Below the pieces are notes generated by a model. That model worked only from the letters and a program-made list of their open reading frames with translations, was not told the origin of the DNA and made no database searches. A stretch of DNA of 64,000 bases from Chromobotia macracanthus (taxonomy: Eukaryota > Chordata > Actinopteri > Cypriniformes > Botiidae), in contig JAZGTH010000107.1 in the NCBI GenBank assembly GCA_036877525.1, positions 737,001 to 801,000 on the forward strand, in the 5' to 3' direction. Of this stretch, positions 23,393 to 34,671 are shown in pieces (position 1 is the stretch's first letter; each line of letters begins with the position of its first letter). A program made the position numbers and the translations under genes.

Positions 23393-26300
23393 TTAAGCAA
23401 CACTCTCACTGTAGCTGAGTGTGCGTCGGCCCCAGTGGGCCTCGGGCACTAGGAATCCCTCTCTCGTCACAGGTTCCACCACAAGCTCAATGAGAGCCGG
23501 AGCAGCAGGCACCTCCAGCTCCACCACGCGGTACAGGGTGGAGTAAGACCTGCCTATCAGAGTCAGAGGACCCGAGGGAATCCGAGGATCAGGACCGCGG
23601 AGACGCCTCCAGTGTATCCGGAAATGGCGGACCAGCTTGGTAGGATATTGCCAGCGTAAGGTGGCATTGAGGAGGAGCTTCAACGTGTGTCCGTCCCCTC
23701 TCAAAGCCCCTGTCTGCCACACCACATCATTTAGACACACACCCTCAACAGACTCCGTGGGGGCCTGAAGACTCTCTGCATCCAACAGCTGTATGGAAAA
23801 ACAACAATTGATAAATCAGCTACACAGTTTATTAGCAGTTGAACAATAGTGATTCAGCCTACAAATTAAAAAAGGATAGAAAGGATAAAAAAAGTCCATC
23901 TTTTGCTCAACCTCAGGTCATTCCAAACCTGTATGACATTTTGCTTCTGATGAACACAAAAAGATATTTTGAAGTACATTGATAACCAAACAACAGTGGC
24001 ACCCCCTGACTTCCATTGTGTAGACACAAAACCACAGAAACATTTCTCAACATATCTTTTGTTTTCCACGGAAAAAAACTCACATAGGTTTGGAATGACA
24101 TGAGGGTAGAAAATCCAAATTTTTGTGTAAACTATACCTTGAATGTAATAAATGAACAGCTCTATTATCCCCCTCTTATGTGCATACTGTATCTGTCTCA
24201 CCATTATCTCTCCAATCCTGCAGCTAAAAGAGACATCATCCTCTGCTTCATCTCGGGATACACGAATGCACACTTCTCGTAATGAGCAGCCTGTCATTTT
24301 TAACAGGAAACATCTATGTATGAAACCACATTGAGTTTAATTAGCAAAACCTAAGGTCAGGGATAGGGTTGTCTGGTATTTTTGAAACCATTTTTTGGAC
24401 TCTCACAGTGTAGCCCAGCCATCTAAAGCCCAGCGCCCACAGTTCTGTGTAAACTGTTCAACCAGCTGGTTGTCCTCTGCTAATGCTTCTGGAGAAACGC
24501 TGCTAGCTAAACACACAAATACCAGATAAAGAAAAATGGGGTTATTATTACACATTCCTGAACAGCATGGAAATTTAAGCTCCAGACAGGGTTGATAAAG
24601 ACATTTTTATACTATGAAGGTGGCACTTAGTTGTATTTACACATGCCTTAAGAAGTACTTCTCTGATAAACAAGGAGCAAGAAGTCACTCACATGGTACT
24701 TCTTCTGTCCCTTCAAAAGTGCATAGAGGAACATCTACAGTTTTGAGCTCCAGAGACACCTTAACACCCACAGGTGGCTTGTAGACAAATGAGACAAATG
24801 TGCTGGCTGCCAAAGGAACGTGGAGAGAAAATATCCTACAAATGGATGTGAAAATAGTATTGGTGAAATGTTTTCTTTGAAGTTTACTTGAAATTAATTT
24901 TAATTAAAACTTCTGTACCTTGCACAGACATTAGTCAGTCCAGATGGAATTATGCCCTCCACCATCAGAGAACTGCCTCCAATCCAAGCGTCTTCTGAGC
25001 AGCCACGGGTTTTCAGCCAGCCCTTATTCCCCAAGGTCTCAGAGAGGTACAGAGGCTGGATCTCCTGAGCATTCAGATTGAACCAGCTTCTCTCAGTCTC
25101 CACCTACACAATTGAGATAACCCATAATGACACAAGTACTTCTGAATGTTCTTGCCAATCCGTACTACACAGATCAGATCAGTCAATGTCAAAGCCTAAC
25201 TCTCCTGAATAGCTTCCTTGAGAAGTCTTGAGAAAACTTCTTATTAAATCCAGCTCAAAAACTTTTAGATGTAATCTAAGGACTTTTAATCTTACGACTG
25301 ATCTTACATTCTGGTCATTGACATCACAAAAGGTATGAATTCATTTGAAGTAAAGAGGGTTAGGCACATGCTATATAGTATACGGTACCTGTCCCTTCCA
25401 GTAGAGTCTATTTCCAAAGCCCTGACAGAATGAAGAAATGAATGGAAGATTGGACGAGGGACGATGGACGTAGAGGTAATCAGACAACAAGCCCCAAAAT
25501 CTATAGAAAGAGGTTGAATAATATAATGATGATGTCTGAATGTGAGCAGAACAATTAATCAATTGGAAATCACATTCTAATGAGCGTACTTGTCCTGGTT
25601 TTGGCGGAATTCTGCCTTGTCGTGGCATTCATACACCCAACCAGGAGCAAAAATGGCTGTTGAAAACCCATACTTGCGAATCATCTCTAGAGCCTAAGGA
25701 GAAACCAATGATTTCTGAAATGACACAGGAACAAAAAAACTACAGATCATTTATATACTCATTAATTTTAAAAATAAACTTTCACTTACCTTATTGGTCT
25801 CAAACTTCCCTCCAATCACCTTCCCTCTTGCAAACACATCCACCCCAACATAGATGTCAGCCAGGCGGCCCTGAGCACCAGAGTATGACTGCATCCACTC
25901 CAGGCTCTGCTCTGTCCAGTTGTAGTTAGTGAAGAAACCATCACATGCATCAAAAAACATTCTAAGGAAGAGAAGAAGAGGAAGCTGTTGGCCAAACTAG
26001 GAAAAGGTGAAGAACCTGTTTGGACCAGACCTCCATAACCAAGAACATGACCAACCTGTTGTCATCATTGAGTTCATTCTGCCAATTAAGTGAGCCATTT
26101 TTCAGCACACTGTCATACCAGATGACCACACTGCCAGGAACACGCTCGTGCATCTGGTCTGTTAGGTAGCGGAGAAAGGAAGCAGCGTTCTTCACAGCAG
26201 CCTCCTGAGAAGAAAGTAAAACATGGAATGAAGTACTAAACATTTAGTGTATTACGTCACTGGTATTTTTATATGTAGAACATACAGTAAAGTTCTGCTA

Positions 26301-27662
26301 AATGAGGTTATTGTGACAGCAGTCCTCTATCCAATCAGATGCAGCTTGTTTACTCACACTCAGAACATTCTCTATGTTAATGAGCCACCCGTCAAAGCCG
26401 TAGCAGTAGGAGATCTGGACTAACTTGTCAGCAGCTGCGCGGTAAGATTCCTCATTTGCAAGAAACTCTTCACATGTCTTTGCTCCATCTATCCACTCTG
26501 TGATGAATGTGCCTTAGAGGACAATAAGAGTTTTTTAATAGATGCATTTAGGTTCCACTTGTGTGTGAAAGTTCTGTGGTGATAATTAATGGAGTAATTC
26601 ATCTGTATGTTGTTGTTTTTTTTCCATAGAACACAAAAGGAGAAATGTTACATCTTGCATAATTTTATACAAAATTCAGCAATTATCTAAGACACATTTT
26701 GGATAATTTGCTACATTTCAACAAAAAATATGATATACTGGTACAAAATAAAGTCGCCTACAGTCACCTACAGTCAAAGTCATAGACTGTCACCACTTTG
26801 GTCAATGTGGCTCACCGATAGAAAGCACTCCATGCTTGTGTGCTGCATTCGTCCAAACTGCAGGAGGAATAGTTACCATCTGATGACTGAAGTAGTTGAA
26901 GATGTCAATATACTTCCAGTGATAGAAGGCATATGGCGTCTCTGCCTCTGTACCTTGAATGAACCTCAACAAAAAATACAAGGCTGTGAAAATACTAAAG
27001 GCTAATCAAACAACTAAGCAAACAACTAAGAAACGTATCTAGAAAATATTTGCACATTACATTAATAGAACACGTTCAAAAACTATTGAATTACACTTGG
27101 AGTTGTACCTGTCTTCCAGATAGCCACCCATCATGTCGTGAGACACCAATGTCTTCCTAGGGCTGCTGGCTAGTGGAGGATACCTGCTAGCCAGAGGCAC
27201 GGTGGCCACGTTAAATGGGCTTGCTTCGTTTCGTTTCCATGACAACAGCTCCTCAAGGGACTTCAGACTGCAGCTGATAGGTTCAGTTGTGTCAGGATCA
27301 TAATGTTTTGCTGTCATATCATATAAATAGTTTTACTCAAAGAACACTAAAAACTGTAAGATCATTTATCTGTAGGATCAAACCCATTTAAACAATGAAA
27401 CGCAGTATATATAATAGAGAGGGGAGATACCTGGCAATTTGGATGATGCATAACTTATGACCTCGTAAACACTTTGATCTCCAGGTTGGTCCAGACAAGA
27501 CTCAGAGCTGAACAAATAACCACGTAGCATAAATCCCGTTGAACATATAACGCGAATACAACGTGTCAGTCTCAAATGTCAAACCTACCTCATCTCACCG
27601 ATTTTAATAATCTTCTTGTTGGCGTTTGTAGTTTCGTCCCTTTTTCTTTTTGGCATAGCCAT
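23393..27662 (-). CDS. engase: Cytosolic endo-beta-N-acetylglucosaminidase (GH85)
   Basis: Cleaves the chitobiose core of free N-glycans in the cytosol, releasing glycans with one GlcNAc. Fourteen exons: 27662-27589, 27507-27431, 27310-27109, 26964-26816, 26512-26358, 26204-26056, 25961-25790, 25693-25590, 25500-25389, 25103-24919, 24835-24693, 24506-24407, 24313-24202 and 23788-23393. They total 2130 bases (709 residues; human about 743). There is no signal peptide; the start is MAMPKRKRDE, as expected for a cytosolic enzyme. The GH85 catalytic motif is FDGWLINIEN, with the Asn213/Glu215 pair. Other landmarks are HDMMGGYLEDR, YHWKYIDIFNYFSH, WYDSV, FFTNYNW and DVYVGVDVFARG-like DIYVGVDVFARG. 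The C-terminal exons make the beta-rich accessory domains. The exon 13 acceptor (ending CATAG before ATG at 24313) is weak, but it is the only choice that keeps frame and aligns GWATLCFLLKMTGCSLREV with human. Confidence 0.95.
23911..24105 (+). mobile_element. Palindromic MITE in engase intron 13
   Basis: The left end CCTCAGGTCATTCCAAACCT is inverted at the right end AGGTTTGGAATGACATGAGG. The interior contains GATATTTTGAAGTACATTGA and ends in CATATCTTTTGTTTTCC, the arrangement of a very common cyprinid non-autonomous element whose halves are inverted copies. Non-coding. It lies wholly within the intron before the last engase exon. Confidence 0.7.
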
Positions 27663-29112
27663 ATTTTCATCTTTCTCTTTTGTAGATCTACCTTCCATGA
27701 ACAAAAAGATGGATGGATATGCACTTTAGAGATGAAAAACAGTGTTTCTAGTAGCAATAAAGCTTTCAGTCAGGAACAGCAGAAAGTCTCTCTCTGCTTC
27801 CGCTCTAACTCTCATTGGCGGAATGACAGCAGTACGTGCTGCACTCAGATCATACGTAAAGGTGTTGCTGAATGTGTCCACTAGAGGGACATAGAGTACA
27901 GCGTTAATATGAAAATGGTGCGAGAACTGTTTCATTTATGGTTCATATTTTTCTATTAAATATATTAAATCACTATGTAAATTAAAGCCACTGTGTATAT
28001 TAACTATGTAGTAAACATATTCTATTCATAAATAGAACATTACTCTTTTGTTTTTGTCTAAATGAGCTTTAAAAGTTTAATTAATTTATTATGCACTTAA
28101 AAAGTGCAATTTAAATTAACATAATATTCATATTTCCAAAATAAATGCGTAATGACAATAACACATGCCACATGCATTCATAATCCTATATTTATATCTT
28201 TGTCAGTAGTAGGCTATCTGTGTGTCAGTCTTTCCATTCTTCTTTATAGAGCTTCTAATGAAAAGCAAACACATGCAGACAGAACAAACACAACATAAAG
28301 TGACTGGTTTTTACAACAATATGCCAAGTCATTATTATCTATGTAACACTTCCTGTCTTTCTTTCCCTTATAGTGTCATGAATAAATAAACAGCTGTTGT
28401 ATTTCCACAGTAGCTTATTTACGGTGAGTTTATTAACTCACCTTATTCAGGCTGTGGTTTATTAAAAAGCCATATTTATGTATTTATATACTATTAATTA
28501 AGAAACATATTAAACCTCTTAAAAATTGACTACATTCACTAAATAGGTATATTTAGTGAATATACCTAAGGTAACTATTATGTATAATTATCAATATTTA
28601 ATATATATGGCTATCATGTCTTAACATTTGGTCAAGCCTAAAACCTTCAAGAGCATTTTTTAGTTCTGCAATGCTTATTTTTAAACTTTTCTATTTGTCT
28701 CATTTGTATATAATTTGTTTGTGTTGAAAGCAGTTAAGCAGACGCTTCTGAAATAGTACAATTCTTCAGTGCTGTCAGCAACTGGATGTGTTAAACAAAA
28801 CATATGTATGACCTACATTATGTGTGTCAGAGCAGTGACCTGTGTGTTTGTGATTATATGACTGTGCTATACCACAGCACTGATCAATTCTCTGATGCCC
28901 TGCAGGGTGAATTCAGGCAGCAGTCCAGTTACCACCACAAAACAAACTGCTCAGAACAAACTGCAATGTTCTGACAAAATAAATATTAAAGTGTGCTCAT
29001 TATAGTGAATATAAACAACCCATTCAGGGCTGTATAGTGACCATACAGTGACATCCAACTGTTTTGATGTCCCATTGCATTCTGTTGCAGAAAACATAAC
29101 AGGAATATGTGT

Positions 29113-29249
29113 ATTCCTATAGCTCAGCTGGTAGAGTATCAAAGGGGAGCACAACATACTGACAAATGCATAACTTTAATGTATAACTTTAAATGTATAA
29201 CTTTAAGTCGCTTTGGATAAAAGCGTATGGCAAATGCATAAATGTAAAT
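29113..29249 (+). repeat. tRNA-derived SINE with internal duplication
   Basis: The head ATTCCTATAGCTCAGCTGG and the tail GTCGCTTTGGATAAAAGCGT are well preserved. The middle, including the B box, is replaced by tandem units of about 13-16 bases containing TGTATAACTTTAA (three related units at about 29165-29208). This is the copy in the window with the best-preserved tail. Confidence 0.75.
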
Positions 29250-29518
29250 GTGATGATGTAATGTAAATGAAACGAAGATATTAATCCTATCAGCCTAAAT
29301 GTGTGTACTTTAAAACAATCAGCGATGCCTTTAGTTCAGGTGTTACTGTTAGACAGGTTTAAGCTCCCAGAATCTGAACATGCCCCTTTACACACATATT
29401 TGGCATGAGGAAGAACTTCTTGTTTTTCAAGTTTTTTCTTTCTCAGGTTTTTGTATTCTAGAACTAACAAGGATATTTTTATATGGTTTAACAAGGGCAG
29501 AAAGAAATGCTTAGGTCA

Positions 29519-29554
29519 GACACGCGTGGGTGATCATATATAGGCTATCTCATA
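29519..29554 (+). promoter_or_regulatory. slc16a3: TATA-like box with HRE-type core, candidate slc16a3 promoter
   Basis: CACGCGTG at 29521-29528 contains the HIF core GCGTG on both strands and is followed by ATATATAGG at about 29537-29545, a plausible TATA box. A second core, ACGTG, lies at 29650-29654. About 170 bases downstream of the TATA-like box is a strong donor, GTAAGT (29718-29723). The slc16a3 coding exon has an acceptor in its leader (CCACAG ending at 30970), so a spliced 5' UTR is expected. Confidence 0.4.
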
Positions 29555-29567
29555 AGCATCACAACAT

Positions 29568-29717
29568 GATGTGAGCAGCAGACTTTAGGACCCAGTCCAC
29601 AGACCCGGTTAGTCGGGTTTCTCTTTCTCACTTACGCCTATAATGTCATACGTGCTGGCACAAGCCTGTTTCGGTGGAAATAGCTGAAAATTGAAGGTTG
29701 AAGGGCATCGCTTTTTA
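29568..29717 (+). other. slc16a3: Candidate non-coding first exon of slc16a3
   Basis: The segment runs from about 30 bases after the TATA-like box to the donor at 29718 (A|GTAAGT). It contains no long open frame and would splice to the acceptor at 30969-30970, 26 bases before the slc16a3 ATG. This is inferred from signal spacing only; the 5' edge is a guess. Confidence 0.35.
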
Positions 29718-30705
29718 GTAAGTACCATTTACAGTTAACAATAACTAATTAATATCCCGGTTACATATGGTATCAATTACAGTAACTGGATAAACACGTT
29801 TAGTGCTGAAGTGATGTTAATTAGCCTCTCCACGAGGAGACAAATATTTGCACAGATCTTCTAAGGTCAAGTTTAGAAATATGTATAGTAATTATTTTAT
29901 TGTAAATTGGAGGAAATGAGGAAACTGTCTGTGCACTAGTAATATTTAGAAATGACCACTTTTGTTGCACCTTTAATTATAAAAATGCTATAGCTTTAAT
30001 GTAAGTCTCATGCAGGATAAATAATAATAGCCTACCTATTTATGAACTTAAATAGCCTGAATGTTGCTGATAAATGTGGACTGCGCATGAGCCTGTTCCG
30101 CATCCACGCCAGCATCCCTTATTCCCACATGCAAACGTAACAGGTACTCGGCCTTACCTAAACATGACGGAACACTTTGACGTTGTAAACAGCAGCTTAT
30201 ATTTAAAACCGGAATAGTGCGATACTAGATGAATCAGATTAAGGAGTCATTTATTAAAGACTTATTTTTATAAAGCCTCGAAACACGCATATATACGCAG
30301 ACGTCGCGCGTCTGGAAGGATTTAAGTGACAGCTGAAGGCGATGCGGAAGGGCATATTGGTACCATTTGACTTTGGTGATGTGAGGTGTAGATTAAATGG
30401 GCATATTTTTTAAAAAAAATCAGCAGTTATCTACACAAGTTTATTTTATTTTAATCTACACAGTTATCTACACAAAACAGGTAAACTGTTAAAAAAAAGG
30501 CGTTTACAAAACTATTACTCATCAAAAGACGGAACATTACACTTAAAAGAAACCTTAACAAACATAAATAAATAACAACACATTTGGAAAAGCAAACGGT
30601 TTAACAGAAATAAACTGAAAATGACAACAAAACAAATAAATATAAATATAAATAAACATAAAAATAAATAAATGTAAGTTGTCGTTGATCGTGACGATGA
30701 GTCTT

Positions 30706-30715
30706 GTCACGTGAC
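30706..30715. promoter_or_regulatory. Palindromic E-box/CLEAR-type site GTCACGTGAC
   Basis: A perfect 10-bp palindrome with a CACGTG core, preceded closely by GTGACGATGA. It lies 282 bases upstream of the slc16a3 start codon, in its probable first intron. Such sites bind bHLH-ZIP factors (MYC/MAX, USF, TFEB); occupancy here is unknown. Confidence 0.45.
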
Positions 30716-30996
30716 GAAAGAAAAGCGTACTTAAAACTAAGGTTGCCTACGACTTGTGTATTCACCACAATATAAAAACAGTTATAAAAGAGTTATAAAA
30801 ATGTAAAAATATTATTGAATAATTTTAGTAACCTATTGTTAAGCCATTCTTGTAAACCAAAAAGATTTGTTTTTTTAACCATTTAAAATCTCCTTGGGGC
30901 AAAACAGGTTCTAATTAAAGGACATATCACAACTTATTCCCCTGACAACATTATATGTGTGGCTCCACAGAGAACAGAGGGCAGCAGTAAAGCATC

Positions 30997-32904
30997 ATGG
31001 GTGGAGTGGTACTGGATGAGGGCAGCAGTGGAGTAAAGGCTCCTGACGGTGGCTGGGGCTGGGCTGTGCTCTTTGGCTGCTTCATCATCACAGGTTTCTC
31101 TTATGCCTTTCCAAAGGCTGTTAGTGTTTTCTTTAAAGAGCTGATTAGGGAGTTTGATGTGGGCTACAGTGACACTGCATGGATCTCCTCCATCCTTCTG
31201 GCTATGCTTTATGGGACTGGTATGTTCATCACCAATTCAATGATTTAAGACTGCAAAAGCGTTAACGTGTTAACTGAACTTGATAGTAACACTTAAAAAA
31301 ATGAATACTCGTATATACAAATAATAGAGACATTATTATCTGGTTTGACAGTAACTTATCTAAAGTGGAACCAGACAGTACAGATACAAATACATCTGAT
31401 TACTCTTTGCAGGGCCTTTATGCAGCATTCTAGTGAATCGATTTGGGTGTCGACCAGTGATGTTGGTGGGTGGTCTCTTTGCATCATTGGGAATGGTTTT
31501 GGCATCATTTTCCACAAGCATCATTCACATTTACTTGTCTACAGGAGTCATAACAGGTACTTCAGTTATCATTTTTCTTGTTTATTGAGATATTCTCATT
31601 TACAAGATGGACTGATGTCTATCCAGGGACCTGTAAACAGTTACAAGCTGCCTTTCTGATTTCAGGTCTTGGATTGGCTCTGAACTTCCAGCCATCACTC
31701 ATTATGCTAAATCGATATTTCAGTGAGAAGCGGCCACTTGCTAATGGCCTGGCAGCAGCCGGGAGCCCGGTGGCCCTGTGCTGTCTCTCCCCTCTAGGAC
31801 AGGTTCTTCAGTATCAGTATGGCTGGAGAGGAGGCTTCCTTATTCTGGGGGGGATTCTGCTGAACTGCTGTGCCTGTGGGGCTTTGATGAGGCCTCTGAT
31901 CCCACCAAAGAAGCCAGAGACTCCTGGGATTGAAAACACACCTGATGATAAAGACGAGAAACCAAAACCCAAGTCCCAGCTGCTGGACTTCAGCGTCTTC
32001 AGAGATCGCGGCTTCGTCATTTACACTGTTGCCGCCTCCATCATGGTGCTTGGTTTGTTCGTGCCTCCAGTGTTTGTGGTGAGCTATGCCAAAGAGCTGG
32101 GGAACGAGGACACAAAATCTGCTCTTCTGCTTACCATTCTGGGTTTCATTGACATTTTTGCACGCCCCACGTGTGGCATTATCGCAGGACTCAAGTGGGT
32201 TCGTCCGCGCTGTGTCTACCTCTTCAGTTTTGCCCTCATATTCAACGGCACCACAGATCTAGTGGGGTCCTTGTCTACAGACTACGTATCTCTGGTGGTT
32301 TTCTGCATCTTCTTCGGGATCTCTTACGGCATGGTGGGGGCCCTGCAGTTTGAGGTTCTTATGGCTGTGGTGGGGACAGAGAAGTTCTCAAGCGCCATTG
32401 GTTTAGTTCTCCTGCTTGAAGCCATTGCTGTGCTGGTTGGACCTCCCTCTGCTGGTGAGTGTCATGAATAATTTATAACAATTGGTTGCAGTACAATTAC
32501 AGTATTCTTTTGAAAATCTTTTGAAGCTGTTAAAATTTATTTTTCTCATTTGATCTTTACAAGGGCGTCTCTTGGACTACACTAAGAAGTACATGTATGT
32601 CTTCCTGCTGGCTGGAAGTGAGGTTGTGATGTCGGCATTAGTACTGGCCATATGTAACTTTCTGTTCATCAAAAAGAAGCCAGAAGCACCAGAAGCTGCA
32701 GTAGAGGCTGGAGAGACAGAGGTGAAAGATCATTCCAGTATTTCACCCACGGAAGAGCCACACAGGGCCAATGGAAACTCTGAACAGCCAAAGGATTCAG
32801 GTGACCTGAGACCTGAGAACGTGACAGTAGATCCAACAGAGGTGGACACATTTCTTAAAGATAAAGATAAGAACACTGTCTGTAGTCCAGAAACTGATTC
32901 ATGA
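30997..32904 (+). CDS. slc16a3: Monocarboxylate transporter 4 (lactate/proton symporter)
   Basis: Plasma-membrane exporter of lactate with H+, dominant in glycolytic cells. Four coding exons, 30997-31219, 31413-31556, 31666-32454 and 32564-32904, give 1497 bases (498 residues). The MCT signature DGGWGW is at residues 17-22, leading into TM1 (AVLFGCFIITGFSYAFPKAV). The family motif around TM5 is YFSEKRPLANGLAAAGSPV. FIDIFARP in TM8 carries the Arg conserved for substrate coupling. The large loop after TM6 is short and charged (PKKPETPG...KPKPK), and the C-terminal tail is acidic and cytosolic. Near-identity of the N terminus and TM segments to mammalian SLC16A3 favours MCT4 over MCT1 or MCT2. 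The start ATG sits just after a spliced leader. Confidence 0.95.
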
Positions 32905-34106
32905 AGGACAAAGATTAAAAGACTTTTGACCTTCTCAGCTTAAGGAGAGGTTGGAAAGACACATATAAGAGAATTGAGCAGCATAGCAGTATTATTGTGT
33001 CACTCTGTTGTTGTGATGTCCTAAAGTGTGTGCTATTTACTGGCAGATTAATATTTCATCATTATTACAGACCCACAATCCACTCATGCTGTTCATAATA
33101 TAACATCTTGTACTGCCACACTAATACAGCTGTAGACAGGGCATCCTGTATATGCACTTTAAAGACAACAGTACACATACTCCACTAACCAGATTCCCAC
33201 TAGCATTAAGTTAACAAAGTGCAACACAAACATCATTACCCAAGTTAAACCAATCAGGCTTTTATTAAAAGACCTGATGAGCAGAAATAGGGTGCATTCT
33301 CCTCTAACATCTGTTCAGTTTGCTTAAAAACAGCTGAAAGTGTCATCACACTCATGTCTGATCATAGAGACAGATCAGATCAGATATCTAAGGATTTTCC
33401 ACTGTTCACACAAAATGCACCTACAGTTCAAGCCTTTTGTAATTGTAAATGCATTTAAAAGTAGGTCACTATTTATAAAGCATTATATTTTGAGACCACA
33501 TGAAATATGTAAAATGCTTTGTTTTTGTGCACTCTGAACAGTGTTGAGCTTTAAAAGTCATCTGAAATCATTTCCAATAACTTCTGATAACTCTAATCCT
33601 GTTCGAATGGCACCTGCTACCTACTGCACTACTTATATATGTTTTAATACATGACAGAAATAGGTCAAGTGAATGCATTTAGTATCTTATGTTAGAGCAA
33701 TATGACTGTATAAGAATTAGTCAGTATTAATTGTACTGTAAATTTACTTTTGTCATTCCATTGGTATGGAATTGTTTCTTAGCAGAAACTGGATTTTAAC
33801 TTTATACTTTTTTATTTTGTGAGTGTACAGTGAGGTGGATAGAGAGCAGGCATCTCTGCATTTTTGACTTCAATAGTCCTTTCAATATTTGCATACAGTC
33901 TTCTATCTTTTAGGGAGTCTGCTGTTAAAAAATAACCCAAGTTATTTACTGGGATTTATTGCATCAAAACTGGAAGAAGAGGCTAAATGACTCACTAGTC
34001 ACACTTAACATTCAGTGATCCAATGCTCCATCAAGTGGCTTAGTTCTAATTTTATCATTGCACTAAGTAGAGAGAGTTCTGCAGGTTCCCTAGGGACAAA
34101 CATCTC

Positions 34107-34355
34107 TTAAAGGCAAAGAAGGCTATTTTTTCCTGGAACATTTTTTGTTATGCTGGTTGAAAGTCTCTTCACATCATGATAGCAATCACTAAGTGGTTTA
34201 AATATATTTATGTGTGTATGTAATTTGTGGATGGGGAAGGACCATATAATGTTTATCCAATCATTGCATTTGGTGTGGCTGTATAGACAGCTGTGAAAGG
34301 AAGGATCATACGCTTTCAAAGCTAGCCTCTCTGAAATTGCTTACCCTACCTTTAA
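34107..34355 (+). mobile_element. TTAA-ended MITE (family B)
   Basis: It starts TTAAAGGCAAAGAAGGC and ends GCTTACCCTACCTTTAA, which are imperfect inverted repeats. The interior ATGCTGGTTGAAAGTC plus the TAGCAATCACTAAGTGG track matches the copies at 2270 and 57787. The length is about 249 bp. TTAA at both ends is compatible with a piggyBac-like target site but does not prove it. Confidence 0.7.
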
Positions 34356-34665
34356 CTATTTGCCACCTTAAAGATTTGTATTTTGTATATTATTTCAGTT
34401 AAGAGAAGCATAGACTCATTGGCCCCCTGAATCTTTCACTGCCCTTCCACTGTGCCTCTCTAAAACACGCCAGAAAATCTAGACATGAAGCAGCTATAAC
34501 TAGGCAAACTGTGAAAACGTCTTTGTATTGTTAATTTCCAGTGTGCCTACAGTTTCTTGTGCAATTGTATAATTTACTTGTATACTTTAATGGTTTTCAA
34601 AATGGCTGTATAATTTCATAATTACCTCAACTCTATCTGCTAAAAACACAAAACCAAATCTGCTT

Positions 34666-34671
34666 AATAAA
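34666..34671 (+). terminator. slc16a3: Candidate slc16a3 polyadenylation signal
   Basis: An AATAAA about 1.76 kb after the slc16a3 stop. I saw no plus-strand AATAAA between the stop and here, though ATTAAA variants exist closer (for example near 33265), so a shorter UTR is possible. Confidence 0.35.

Larger units (their letters stand above)
27663..30996. other. engase/slc16a3 head-to-head intergenic region
   Basis: The 3.3-kb gap lies between divergent genes. The engase side has a CpG-bearing patch near 27790-27850. 27950-28720 is AT-rich with a hairpin-forming palindrome at 28535-28568. A SINE is at 29113-29249, and a probable slc16a3 promoter and non-coding first exon at 29519-29717. Near 30297-30313 is a CpG-rich inverted repeat (AGACG...CGTCT), and an E-box palindrome sits at 30706-30715. 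No open frame above about 70 codons matches a known family. Confidence 0.6.
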
